Source of the DNA: Rubricella sp038526735 | GTDB taxonomy: Bacteria; Pseudomonadota; Alphaproteobacteria; Rhodobacterales; Rhodobacteraceae | Length of the DNA: 28,142 nt | Direction: 5' to 3' | Assembly: GCA_038526735.1 (NCBI GenBank) | Contig: JBCBGM010000038.1 | Location: 1 to 28,142, forward strand | Part shown: positions 6,994 through 14,508 of the stretch, one piece after another | Position numbering within the stretch: the stretch's first letter is position 1 | How the letters are laid out: each line of letters begins with the position of its first letter | Notes under the pieces: generated by a model | The model's database searches: none | Told to the model about the DNA's origin: nothing | The model's input: only the letters and a program-made list of their open reading frames with translations | Made by a program: the position numbers and the translations under genes

Positions 6994-8448
6994 ATGACCA
7001 CAGTCATCAAAAACGGCACCATCGTTACCCATGATCTGACCTATGCGGCGGATGTGCTTATTGAGAACGGCATGATCACCGAGATTGGGCCGAACCTTTC
7101 GGGCGACACCGAGCTCGACGCCACCGGCTGCTATGTCATGCCCGGCGGGATCGACCCGCATGTGCACCTAGAGATGCCGTTCATGGGCACCTACTCCAGC
7201 GATGATTTTGAGAGTGGCACCCGCGCCGCCCTCGCCGGGGGCACCACGATGGTGGTGGATTTTTGCCTGCCCAACCAGGGTGAGAGCCTGCTCGACGCGA
7301 TCAAGCGGTGGGACAACAAATCCACCCGCGCCAATTGCGATTACTCCTTCCACATGGCCGTCACCTGGTGGGGGGAGCAGGTCTTTGACGACATGAAAAC
7401 CGTCGTCGATCAGCACGGTATTAACACCTTCAAGCACTTCCTCGCCTACAAGGGCGCGCTGATGGTGAATGATGATGAGCTCTACGCCTCGTTCAACCGC
7501 CTCTCAGAGCTTGGCGGCATCGCGATGGTCCATGCCGAAAACGGCGATGTGGTGGCCGAATTGCAAGCCAAGCTGATGGCAGAGGGCAACACCGGGCCAG
7601 AGGCGCACGCCTATTCCCGCCCCAGCCAGGTGGAGGGCGAGGCGACCAACCGCGCCATCATGATCGCCGATATGGCCGGGGTGCCGCTCTATGTCGTGCA
7701 CACCTCTTGCGAAGAGGCGCATGAGGCGATCCGCCGGGCGCGCCAACAGGGCAAGCGCGTGTGGGGGGAGCCGCTGATCCAGCACCTCACCCTCGATGAG
7801 AGCGAGTATTTCCACCCCGATTGGGACCATGCCGCGCGGCGCGTGATGTCGCCCCCGTTCCGCAACCAAAAGCACCAGGCTAGCCTTTGGGCGGGGTTGC
7901 AGGCCGGGTCGCTTTCGGTCGTTGCGACGGACCACTGTGCCTTCACCACCGAGCAAAAGCGCTACGGCGTGGGCGATTTCACCAAAATTCCCAATGGCAC
8001 CGGCGGACTGGAAGATCGGATGCCGATGCTCTGGACGCATGGCGTGAAAACCGGGCGCCTCACCCCGAACGAGTTCGTCGCTGTCACCTCCACCAACATC
8101 GCCAAAATCCTCAACTGCTACCCCAAAAAGGGTGCGGTGCTGGTGGGGGCGGATGCCGATCTGGTGGTGTGGGATCCGGAGAAATCAAAGACCATCACCG
8201 CGGGCACACAACAGTCGGCCATCGACTACAACGTGTTCGAGGGCAAAGAGGTCACGGGCCTGCCGCGCTTTACGCTGACGCGCGGTCAGGTGGCGATCCA
8301 CGACGGAGAGGTGCGCACCGAAGAGGGGCATGGCAGCTTCGTCAAACGCCCGGCAAACGGCTCTACGAACAAAGCGCTAAGCACCTGGAAAGAGCTCACC
8401 CAACCCCGCCCGGTGCAACGGACGGGCATTCCGGCGACGGGTGTTTAA
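6994..8448 (+). CDS. hydA: Dihydropyrimidinase / D-hydantoinase
   Basis: This 484-residue cyclic amidohydrolase opens 5,6-dihydropyrimidines or hydantoins to N-carbamoyl amino acids in the cytosol. All ligands of the binuclear zinc site are visible: H56 and H58 in DPHVHLE, the lysine to be carboxylated K147 in FKHFLAYKG, H180 in MVHAENGD, H236 in VVHTS and D313 in ATDHCAF. The substrate-loop tyrosine is Y152, and the dihydropyrimidinase signature NGTGGLEDRMP follows at 334-344. Length matches the family. The start at 6994 has a strong TAGGAGG seven bases upstream; seven extra codons upstream are unsupported. It works with the carbamoylase at 5262, and the ABC importer downstream probably delivers the substrate. 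No dihydropyrimidine dehydrogenase gene is present, so the source of the dihydro compound is open. Confidence 0.95.
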   Translation: MTTVIKNGTIVTHDLTYAADVLIENGMITEIGPNLSGDTELDATGCYVMPGGIDPHVHLEMPFMGTYSSDDFESGTRAALAGGTTMVVDFCLPNQGESLLDAIKRWDNKSTRANCDYSFHMAVTWWGEQVFDDMKTVVDQHGINTFKHFLAYKGALMVNDDELYASFNRLSELGGIAMVHAENGDVVAELQAKLMAEGNTGPEAHAYSRPSQVEGEATNRAIMIADMAGVPLYVVHTSCEEAHEAIRRARQQGKRVWGEPLIQHLTLDESEYFHPDWDHAARRVMSPPFRNQKHQASLWAGLQAGSLSVVATDHCAFTTEQKRYGVGDFTKIPNGTGGLEDRMPMLWTHGVKTGRLTPNEFVAVTSTNIAKILNCYPKKGAVLVGADADLVVWDPEKSKTITAGTQQSAIDYNVFEGKEVTGLPRFTLTRGQVAIHDGEVRTEEGHGSFVKRPANGSTNKALSTWKELTQPRPVQRTGIPATGV

Positions 8449-8476
8449 TATCACTTAAACGCAACATACGGGGTCA

Positions 8477-8713
8477 ATGAGAATGTCAGATGAAGATCCA
8501 GATGAACTGGCAGATATGCTGAATGACGGTTGGGATTTAGCTGGGTATTCGGTCAACATGCTCGCTGCGGGCGCGCTGGCCCACAACGTTCTTCTAAGAA
8601 AAGGAAACGATCTGACTTCTGTTGTCATACTCAAGCAAGGCGACAGTGAAACGGGGCGGGTCGTGAGTGTCCTCTCACCTCGACCTGAAAAGAAGAAGGG
8701 ATTTTGGGGGTGA
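8477..8713 (+). CDS. Small hypothetical protein
   Basis: I do not recognise this 78-residue protein. It has an acidic start (SDEDPDELADMLNDGWDLAGYSV), a short hydrophobic middle with the strand-like segment NVLLRKGNDLTSVVIL, and a basic tail ending KKKGFWG. The compact alpha/beta pattern with a central GWDLAGYS recalls small DUF4177-like proteins, but the match is weak. The start may instead be the ATG at 8483; a GGGG lies five bases before the first. Codons are less GC-rich than in the flanking genes. The stop codon overlaps the first half of a REP-like element. It sits in line with the transporter genes, so co-transcription is likely. Confidence 0.55.
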   Translation: MRMSDEDPDELADMLNDGWDLAGYSVNMLAAGALAHNVLLRKGNDLTSVVILKQGDSETGRVVSVLSPRPEKKKGFWG

Positions 8714-8771
8714 TCCGGAACCTCGAAAACCTTCAAACATACGAAAGAGGCCCCGGGTCACGCTCGGGGCA
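8709..8771. repeat. REPIN-like doublet, degenerate (half copy plus R4)
   Basis: A full palindrome GCCCCGGG-TCACG-CTCGGGGC (8750-8770, one mismatch that can form a G-U pair) is preceded at 8711-8726 by TGATCCGGAACCTCGA, which matches the right half of the other reverse-oriented copies. The layout repeats the inverted-pair arrangement seen at 6529-6612 and 9571-9630. It lies directly before the GTG start of the ATPase gene. Confidence 0.65.
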
Positions 8772-8783
8772 CGGAGCAAGTTA

Positions 8784-9557
8784 GTGGCTGTCATTTCCGC
8801 CACCGACCTCAACCTCTCCTTTCAAACCAACGACGGCCCGGTGCATGCGCTCAGCGACGTGAACCTCACGGTTGAGAAGGGCGATTTCGTCTCGTTCATC
8901 GGGCCGTCGGGCTGCGGAAAGACGACGTTTCTGCGCTGCGTGGCCGCTCTGGAGACACCCACCAGCGGCACCCTCACGGTTAACGGCATGACCCCGGATG
9001 AGGCGCGGCGGAAACGGGCCTATGGCTATGTGTTTCAGCACGCTGGCCTGTATCCGTGGCGCACCATCGGCGGCAACATCCGCCTGCCGCTGGAGATTAT
9101 GGGCTATGCCAAGACCGAGATGAACGACCGGGTGCAGCATGTGCTCAAGCTGGTGGACCTGCAGGGTTTTGAGAAAAAGCATCCTTGGCAGCTTTCAGGT
9201 GGGATGCAGCAGCGCGCCTCCATCGCGCGGGCGCTGGCGTTTGATGCGGATATCCTGCTGATGGATGAGCCGTTTGGCGCGCTTGATGAGATCGTGCGCG
9301 ACCACCTCAACGAGCAGCTGTTGCAGCTCTGGTCCAAGACGAAAAAGACCATCGGTTTTGTCACCCACTCGATCCCCGAGGCGGTGTATCTCTCGACCAA
9401 GATCGTCGTGATGAGCCCGCGTCCGGGACGGATCACCGATGTCATCGAGAGCCCGCTGCCCAAAGAGCGCCCGCTCGACATTCGCGAAACGCCGGAGTTT
9501 CTGGCGCTCGCCAACCGCGTCCGCGAGGGCCTGCGGGCGGGGCATTCCTATGAGTGA
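8784..9557 (+). CDS. ABC transporter ATPase, NitT/TauT (SsuB/TauB) type, importer 1
   Basis: This 257-residue ATPase energises the importer whose permeases and binding protein follow. Walker A GPSGCGKT is at 40-47, the Q-loop glutamine is in YVFQHAG (about 83-89), signature LSGGMQQR at 137-144, Walker B ILLMDEP at 157-163 with the FGALDE D-loop of this subfamily, and the switch His is H195. I chose GTG at 8784 because the family start (ISATDLNLSFQ) follows immediately and GGAG lies seven bases before it. The longer frame from 8667 would translate a REP-like element. A REPIN-like hairpin separates it from the first permease gene. Confidence 0.9.
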   Translation: MAVISATDLNLSFQTNDGPVHALSDVNLTVEKGDFVSFIGPSGCGKTTFLRCVAALETPTSGTLTVNGMTPDEARRKRAYGYVFQHAGLYPWRTIGGNIRLPLEIMGYAKTEMNDRVQHVLKLVDLQGFEKKHPWQLSGGMQQRASIARALAFDADILLMDEPFGALDEIVRDHLNEQLLQLWSKTKKTIGFVTHSIPEAVYLSTKIVVMSPRPGRITDVIESPLPKERPLDIRETPEFLALANRVREGLRAGHSYE

Positions 9558-9570
9558 GGCTAGGAGACTC

Positions 9571-9630
9571 CGCCCTGGACGAGATCCGGGGCCTCGCCGG
9601 GCAAAGAGGCCCCGGATCGGGTCCGGGGCG
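9571..9630. repeat. REPIN-like inverted doublet (copies R5 and R6)
   Basis: Palindromes at 9572-9592 (one mismatch) and 9609-9629 (perfect) are in opposite orientation. Positions 9571-9595 pair with 9606-9630 at 22 of 25 positions around a 10-base loop, giving a very stable hairpin in the transcript between the ATPase and permease genes. It could attenuate or stabilise parts of the operon mRNA. Confidence 0.88.
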
Positions 9631-9640
9631 CGGCCTAAGT

Positions 9641-10573
9641 ATGCGTAACATCCTGCCCATCTTCACCGTCCTCGGCATCATCCTGGCGATTTGGTACCTC
9701 TCCGTCGCCCCGATGAACATCCGCGTGGCGCTCGACCAAGTGGCCCGCTCCGGTGCAGAGGTGGTGCCCGAGAGCACGGTAGAGCGGCGCGATATCTCCG
9801 CATTCGTGCTCATGTGGAACAACTCCGAGCATATCAGCGCCGGATACGCCCTCGACCGCCCGCGCTTGCCCACGCCCGCACAAGTCGGCCAGGAGTTTTG
9901 GAAGACGACGGGCGCGATGGTGATGCGGGGGCGGACGTGGTCCAAACGCTCGCTGATTTACCACAGCTGGATCACGCTGGAATCGACGCTCTGGGGCTTT
10001 TTGCTGGGAACCTCGCTCGGCATTCTCGGGGCGGTGGCTATCGTTTATTCGCGGGTGGCCAACATGAGCCTGATGCCCTGGGCGATCATTAGTCAGACAA
10101 TCCCCATTGTGGCGCTTGCGCCAATGATCATTGTGCTCTCGTCCCAACTCGGCATCGATGGGAGGGGGGTGCCGAAAGCAATCATCTCGGCCTATCTGTG
10201 CTACTTCCCGGTGCTGGTGGGGATGGTGAAGGGCCTCCGCTCCCCCGAACGCTCCCAACTCGATCTGCTCACCACCTATGATGCGACCGGCTTCCAGAGC
10301 TTTTTAAAACTGCGGCTGCCCGCCTCGCTGCCGTTTCTGTTCACGTCGCTCAAAGTCGGCATCGCCGCCGCCCTCGTGGGCACCATCGTCGGAGAACTGC
10401 CCACGGGCGCGATCAGCGGCCTCGGTGCGCGGATCCTGATCGGAGATCAATTTGGCACACCGCTCGCAATCTGGTCGGCGCTCTTTGCCGCCGCCATCCT
10501 CGCCGGGTTTCTGGTCACGCTCCTCGACCTGATCCAACGCTTCGCCCTGCGCCAGATGGGGGCGCGGGCATGA
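9641..10573 (+). CDS. ABC transporter permease, BPD_transp_1 family, importer 1 (subunit A)
   Basis: The 310-residue inner-membrane protein has an N-terminal helix (about residues 5-22), an unusually long soluble insert of about 80 residues rich in charged residues, and then the five-helix permease core from about 110 to 305. The EAA-like ATPase contact loop is YDATGFQSFLKLRLPASLP at about 213-231. I chose ATG 9641 because an upstream GTG at 9554 would require translating the REPIN-like element. The gene overlaps the second permease gene by four bases. The two permeases probably form a heterodimer. Confidence 0.87.
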   Translation: MRNILPIFTVLGIILAIWYLSVAPMNIRVALDQVARSGAEVVPESTVERRDISAFVLMWNNSEHISAGYALDRPRLPTPAQVGQEFWKTTGAMVMRGRTWSKRSLIYHSWITLESTLWGFLLGTSLGILGAVAIVYSRVANMSLMPWAIISQTIPIVALAPMIIVLSSQLGIDGRGVPKAIISAYLCYFPVLVGMVKGLRSPERSQLDLLTTYDATGFQSFLKLRLPASLPFLFTSLKVGIAAALVGTIVGELPTGAISGLGARILIGDQFGTPLAIWSALFAAAILAGFLVTLLDLIQRFALRQMGARA

Positions 10574-11415
10574 TGGCGCTGGTGCTCGCTCTGCTGTTTT
10601 GGCTCGCAGCCTGGGGCGCAAATGTGTGGCTCGCCAACTCCCGCTGGCGCAAAACGCTGCCCGTGCGCATCGCGGTGCCGCTCTTGTTCGGCCTCACCCT
10701 GATCGTTCTGTGGGAGGGCATCGTTCGGGGCCTAGAGGTCAGCCCGGTGATCCTGCCGGCGCCCAGCACCGTCGCCCAGACCTTTGCCGCTTCGACAGAG
10801 ATGCTTTGGATCGACTTCGTGCAAACGGTCGTGAAAGGCGCGTTTCGCGGGTTCCTGATCGGGGTCGCGGCGGCACTGATCTGCGCCATTCTGGTGGACC
10901 GCTCCGCGTTTCTCACCCGTGGCCTGCTGCCCATTGGCAACTTCTTCGCCGCCCTGCCAATCGTCGGTGTCGCCCCGATCATGGTGAATTGGTTCGGCTT
11001 TGACTGGCACTCCAAAGCAGCCGTCGTCGTGATCATGGTGTTCTTCCCGATCTTTGTGAATACGGTGCAGGGCCTGCGCGCCACGGATGCTCTGCAACGC
11101 GATCTGATGCGCACCTATGCGGCCAGCTACACGCAAACGCTGCTCAAACTCCGCCTGCCCGCCGCGATGCCCTTCGTCTTTAACGGTCTCAAGATTGCAA
11201 CGACTCTGGCGCTTATTGGGGCAATCGTTGCTGAATATTTCGGCTCTCCGACCCGCGGTATGGGTTTTCGCATCTCCACAAGCGTCGGAAGCTTGTCGAT
11301 TGACGTTGTGTGGGCTGAAGTTGTGGTCGCAGCGATGGTTGGCACCGTCGCATATGGCCTGATGGCCTGGATCGAACGTCGGGTGACCTTCTGGCACCCC
11401 TCTCACAGAAGTTAA
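10570..11415 (+). CDS. ABC transporter permease, BPD_transp_1 family, importer 1 (subunit B)
   Basis: This 281-residue protein has about six or seven hydrophobic segments and the SsuC/ThiX-like core. The region LPAPSTVAQTF (about 62-72) precedes the conserved permease domain, and the EAA loop reads YAASYTQTLLKLRLPAAMP at about 183-201, followed by AEYFGSPTRGMGF near 221-233, a hallmark of NitT/TauT permeases. The ATG overlaps the stop codon of subunit A (ATGA). The ATG three bases on is an equal candidate start. The binding-protein gene follows after 19 bases. Confidence 0.9.
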   Translation: MMALVLALLFWLAAWGANVWLANSRWRKTLPVRIAVPLLFGLTLIVLWEGIVRGLEVSPVILPAPSTVAQTFAASTEMLWIDFVQTVVKGAFRGFLIGVAAALICAILVDRSAFLTRGLLPIGNFFAALPIVGVAPIMVNWFGFDWHSKAAVVVIMVFFPIFVNTVQGLRATDALQRDLMRTYAASYTQTLLKLRLPAAMPFVFNGLKIATTLALIGAIVAEYFGSPTRGMGFRISTSVGSLSIDVVWAEVVVAAMVGTVAYGLMAWIERRVTFWHPSHRS

Positions 11416-11434
11416 AAGCAGGGAGACTGACAAA

Positions 11435-12421
11435 ATGAACTTCAAACCAACCCTTTTCGCCGGAGCGCTCTCGGTTGCGGCTGGCGGTGCGTTTGCGGCC
11501 GATGAGGTGACCTTGCAGCTCAAATGGGTCACGCAAGCGCAGTTCGCGGGCTATTACGTGGCGCTGGAAAACGGCTATTACGCCGACGCTGACCTCGACG
11601 TCACCATTATGCCCGGCGGCCCCGATATCGCGCCCACGCAGGTGCTCGCCGGGGGTGGGGCGGATGTCACCGTTGAGTGGATGCCCGCCGCCCTCGCCGC
11701 CCGCGAAAAAGGCCTGCCGATGGTCAACATCGCGCAGCCCTTCAAGTCATCGGGCATGATGCTCACCTGCCGCCGTGATGCAGGTGTCACCACCACCGCA
11801 GACTTTCCGGGCAAGACGTTGGGCGTGTGGTTCTTCGGCAACGAGTTCCCGTTCCTGAGCTGGATGAGCCAGCTTGAGATCCCCACCGACGGCTCTGACG
11901 CCGGGGTGGAGGTGCTGCGCCAGGGCTTTAACGTGGACCCTATCTTCACCGGCCAGGCAGCCTGTGTCTCCACGATGACTTACAACGAGTACTGGCTGGT
12001 GCTCGATGGCGGCCTGACGCCCGAAGAGCTCGTGACCTTCAAGTATGAGGACGAGGGTGTCGCGACGCTAGAAGATGGCCTCTATGTGCTTGAGGAAAAC
12101 CTCGAAGATCCGGCCTTCGTCGACAAGATGACCCGCTTTGTTGCCGCCTCCATGCAGGGCTGGAAGTGGGCTGAGGAAAACCCCGAAGCCGCCGCGATGA
12201 TCGTGCTCGACTATGACGAGACGGGCGCCCAGACCGAGGCGCATCAGGTGCGGATGATGGGCGAGGTGGCCAAGCTCACCGCAGGCTCAAACGGCGCGCT
12301 GGAGCCGGCAGACTATGAGCGGACGGTTGCGTCGCTTTTGGCGGGTGGCTCTGACCCCGTGATCACCATGGCCCCCGAGGGTGCCTGGACTCACATGATC
12401 ACTGACGCTGCCTTGCAGTAA
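11435..12421 (+). CDS. ABC transporter substrate-binding protein, NMT1/THI5-like, importer 1
   Basis: The 328-residue periplasmic protein has a Sec signal peptide (about residues 1-21, ending GGAFA-A) and the NMT1/THI5 fold pattern. LQLKWVTQAQFAGYYVALENGYY and LDVTIMPGGP in the first lobe are close to the pyrimidine-binding ThiY group. A GGGAGA ribosome-binding site is present. Known relatives bind formylaminopyrimidine, HMP-type pyrimidines, riboflavin or similar compounds. With dihydropyrimidinase and carbamoylase upstream, a pyrimidine or hydantoin ligand is the best inference. A GC-rich stem-loop follows the stop codon. Confidence 0.9.
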   Translation: MNFKPTLFAGALSVAAGGAFAADEVTLQLKWVTQAQFAGYYVALENGYYADADLDVTIMPGGPDIAPTQVLAGGGADVTVEWMPAALAAREKGLPMVNIAQPFKSSGMMLTCRRDAGVTTTADFPGKTLGVWFFGNEFPFLSWMSQLEIPTDGSDAGVEVLRQGFNVDPIFTGQAACVSTMTYNEYWLVLDGGLTPEELVTFKYEDEGVATLEDGLYVLEENLEDPAFVDKMTRFVAASMQGWKWAEENPEAAAMIVLDYDETGAQTEAHQVRMMGEVAKLTAGSNGALEPADYERTVASLLAGGSDPVITMAPEGAWTHMITDAALQ

Positions 12422-12446
12422 AACTTCGCTGACGTAAAACTTGCTG

Positions 12447-12472
12447 GGCCGGGGCGCTTTGCTCCGGCCTTT
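12447..12472 (+). terminator. Stem-loop after binding-protein gene 1 (attenuator or mRNA-stabilising)
   Basis: A nine-pair stem (12447-12455 with 12461-12469, including one G-U) closes a five-base loop and is followed by only three T. This fits a partial terminator or 3' protective hairpin behind a highly expressed binding-protein gene, with read-through into the DUF1330 gene. Confidence 0.6.
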
Positions 12473-12492
12473 GCACATCAAAAGAGGCCAAA

Positions 12493-12780
12493 ATGCCCAA
12501 AGCCTATTGGATCGCCCATGTCACGGTGACCGACCCCGAGCCTTATGCCCTCTATGCCGCCGGAACCGCCGCGGCGTTCTCCAAATATGAGGCAAAGGTG
12601 CTTGCCCGCGGAGGGGAGTATGTGGCGCTTGAAGGGGCCGATCATCCGCGCAATGTGGTGATCGAATTTCCGTCCCTGCAAATGGCGCTCGATTGCTACC
12701 ACTCGTCCGAATACCAGGCCGCGCGGGAGCATCGGGTGGGCGCAGGCATCGCCAACATCACCATCGTTGAGGCGGTTTAG
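12493..12780 (+). CDS. DUF1330 family protein
   Basis: This 95-residue protein matches the ferredoxin-like DUF1330 family in length and pattern. It starts with the strand KAYWIAHVTVTDPEPYALYA, has GGEYVALEG in the middle, then the family-typical VVIEFPSLQMALDCYHSSEYQAAREHR (about residues 55-81). The function of the family is unknown; the dimeric alpha/beta-barrel fold suggests a small enzyme or binding protein acting on a small molecule. It follows binding-protein gene 1 after a stem-loop and has its own AGAGG site, so it is likely the last gene of the first catabolic operon. It converges with the RidA-like gene ten bases further on. Confidence 0.88.
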   Translation: MPKAYWIAHVTVTDPEPYALYAAGTAAAFSKYEAKVLARGGEYVALEGADHPRNVVIEFPSLQMALDCYHSSEYQAAREHRVGAGIANITIVEAV

Positions 12781-12790
12781 CGGGCTGGTG

Positions 12791-13180
12791 CTACCGCGCC
12801 GCCAGCGCCTCCACCTCCACCAAAAACTCCGGCCGGGTGAAGCCTGAGACGATCATCAGCGTGGAGGCTGGGGCCGGATCAAGCCCCGCAACCCACACAT
12901 CGCGCGCGGCCATATACCCCGCCATATGCTCGCGCGCGGTGACAAACGCAGAGAGGCGCAGGATGTTGCTGCGGTCCATCCCGGCCGCTGCAAGGATGGC
13001 ATCCAGATTGGCGAAACACACCTCCGCCTGCGCCAGCGCGCCCTCGGGCAGCGTGTCGTCGGCGCGCAATCCCAATTGACCAGAGATGGCGAGCACCTCT
13101 GAGGTTTGCGCCAATAGCGCGTGCGAGTAATGCGCGAACGGAGGGCGGATGCTGGTCGGGGTAATGCCAAGAGGTTTCAA
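12791..13180 (-). CDS. RidA/YjgF-family protein lacking the catalytic arginine
   Basis: The 129-residue protein has the RidA fold pattern: VLAISGQLGLRADDTLP near 29-45, ANLDAILAAAGMDRSNILRLSAFV at 57-80, and the C-terminal LVEVEALA. RidA enzymes hydrolyse reactive enamines or imines to ketones and ammonia. The arginine that defines active RidA members (PARS motif, Arg105 in E. coli) is replaced by serine here (PAST, S106), and a TRPEF segment follows. It may therefore belong to one of the Rid subfamilies without imine deaminase activity, or use another residue. It starts four bases after the PEP-mutase-like gene, with which it forms a two-gene operon, and lies between two pyrimidine-type catabolic modules. 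Confidence 0.85.
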   Translation of the reverse strand: MKPLGITPTSIRPPFAHYSHALLAQTSEVLAISGQLGLRADDTLPEGALAQAEVCFANLDAILAAAGMDRSNILRLSAFVTAREHMAGYMAARDVWVAGLDPAPASTLMIVSGFTRPEFLVEVEALAAR

Positions 13181-13184
13181 TCGC

Positions 13185-13946
13185 TTACTCCAAGTGAGCG
13201 GCTTTTTCGGACAGGTCTTTCATCGCATTGCGGTACGGCCCCGGCCCATAACTCACCCGCGCGACACCAAGCGCTGCAAGCTCAGAGAGCGCCCCAACCG
13301 CGCCCATTTTGAGGACGTTCACCGGGAGTGAAACGCCCTCAACGATCTGCGCGATCAGGTCGGGTTCAGACAGCCCCGGCACAAAAAACCCGCTTGCGCC
13401 AGCATCTGTATACGCGGTGGCCCGCTCCAGCGCTTGCGGCACGAGCCCGGCATGAGTGGCAGGGTCTGTGCCAAGGAAAAGATCAGTGCGGGCGTTGATG
13501 AAAAACGGAAGGCCCGCCGCCGCATCCGCCGCCGCCCGCGCCGCTGCTATGCGACCCGCTTGAACGTCGAGCGAATGCAGCCCCTCGCCCTGCACGACAC
13601 GATCCTCAAAGTTCATGCCCACAGCGCCGGTGGCGATCAGGGCTGCCACGTTCTCCTGCACGCCATCGGGGGCAAGCGCATAGGCCCCCTCGAAATCCAC
13701 CGAGAGCGGCAGGTCAGAGGTCGCCACGATCCGCTCTGCGATGCGCAGCAAAAAATCGAGCGGCAACGCCTCCCCGTCCGCATAGCCCTGCGCGGCGGCG
13801 ACAGACCAACTGCCCGTCGCGAGGGCCTTCGCTCCGGTCTTGGCCACCGCCTGCGCACTGCCCGCGTCCCAAATATTGCAGAGCACCAGCGGCGTGCCCG
13901 GCACGTGGAGCTTGGCAAACGCCTCTGCGCGCGCGGTCTGTGTCAT
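13185..13946 (-). CDS. Isocitrate lyase / PEP mutase family protein
   Basis: This 253-residue TIM-barrel protein belongs to the ICL/PEPM superfamily (PrpB-like branch). It has NIWDAGSA (24-31), the TGSWSVAAAQGYADGE loop (45-60), metal- and substrate-site acids D84 and E86 in SVDFEGAY, NFEDR at 112-116, and NARTD at 151-155. The KKCGH motif of true isocitrate lyases is absent, so it more likely acts as a C-C or C-P lyase on a different 2-hydroxy or oxalacetate-like substrate. I chose the ATG at 13946, where the homology begins; an AGGA site lies upstream. The longer frame to 14042 overlaps the divergent GFA gene. It probably shares a transcript with the RidA-like gene. Confidence 0.85.
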   Translation of the reverse strand: MTQTARAEAFAKLHVPGTPLVLCNIWDAGSAQAVAKTGAKALATGSWSVAAAQGYADGEALPLDFLLRIAERIVATSDLPLSVDFEGAYALAPDGVQENVAALIATGAVGMNFEDRVVQGEGLHSLDVQAGRIAAARAAADAAAGLPFFINARTDLFLGTDPATHAGLVPQALERATAYTDAGASGFFVPGLSEPDLIAQIVEGVSLPVNVLKMGAVGALSELAALGVARVSYGPGPYRNAMKDLSEKAAHLE

Positions 13947-14030
13947 GCGGGCTTTCCTTTCCGTCCAACCGTCGAAACTTTGCGCTGACGCGGGCTGGTG
14001 TTGCAAGCGGCCGAGGGGCACAGTTCCGCC

Positions 14031-14423
14031 ATGGCCGAACATGAGACCCTACCCCTCACCGGAGGATGCCGCTGTGGCGCGGTGCGCTTCAATGCCCATG
14101 GCCCGGCAAAGCGCGTCGGCGTCTGCCATTGCAACGACTGCAAACGCCAGCATGGGGCGCTCTTTTATGCGGCGGCCATCTTTGATGAAAACGCCGTCAG
14201 CCTCACAGGGCCCCACAGCGCTCACGAGGGGCGCGGGTTTTGCACGGTTTGCGGCAGTCAGGTCTTCGCGCGCAGTGGACGAGAGATCGAACTGCATCTC
14301 GGCGCGCTAGACGACCCGAGCGCGCTCACACCCACCTATGAGCTTTGGGTCAGCCGGAGGGCACCATGGCTAACGCCGATCCCCGGAGCGGCACAGTTTG
14401 ACCGCAACCGCGAGAACGGGTGA
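14031..14423 (+). CDS. GFA family zinc protein (glutathione-dependent formaldehyde-activating type)
   Basis: The 130-residue protein carries the two zinc sites of the GFA (DUF636) family: GGCRCGAVRF with C13 and C15, VCHCNDCKR with C32, C34 and C37, and FCTVCGSQVF with C71 and C74. Only some members activate formaldehyde with glutathione; most are of unknown function. I chose the ATG at 14031, next to the family start. It is divergent from the PEP-mutase-like gene, with 84 bases between the two starts. If the nearby oxygenase demethylates its substrate, a formaldehyde-handling protein would make sense, but this is inference. Confidence 0.88.
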   Translation: MAEHETLPLTGGCRCGAVRFNAHGPAKRVGVCHCNDCKRQHGALFYAAAIFDENAVSLTGPHSAHEGRGFCTVCGSQVFARSGREIELHLGALDDPSALTPTYELWVSRRAPWLTPIPGAAQFDRNRENG

Positions 14424-14470
14424 GCACGCGGCCACGACCTCCTCGCTGCCCATCCAACCCTCAACTTCCA

Positions 14471-14486
14471 AGGGGCAGAAGCCCCT
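14471..14486 (+). terminator. Short stem-loop after the GFA gene
   Basis: A perfect six-pair stem AGGGGC/GCCCCT with an AGAA loop lies 48 bases after the GFA stop codon. It is followed by a pyrimidine-rich but not T-only tract, so it may be a weak terminator isolating the next operon. Confidence 0.4.
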
Positions 14487-14508
14487 CCCCTTCTCGTTCT
14501 GCTAAAAA

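Noticed and set aside
8667..8783. Longer ATPase start inside the small ORF
   Set aside because: The added residues come from another gene's frame and a REP-like element; GTG 8784 has a well-placed GGAG and matches the family start.
9554..9640. Upstream GTG start for permease A (overlapping the ATPase stop)
   Set aside because: It would translate a REPIN-like palindromic doublet into a Gly/Arg-rich leader; ATG 9641 starts directly at the first membrane helix.
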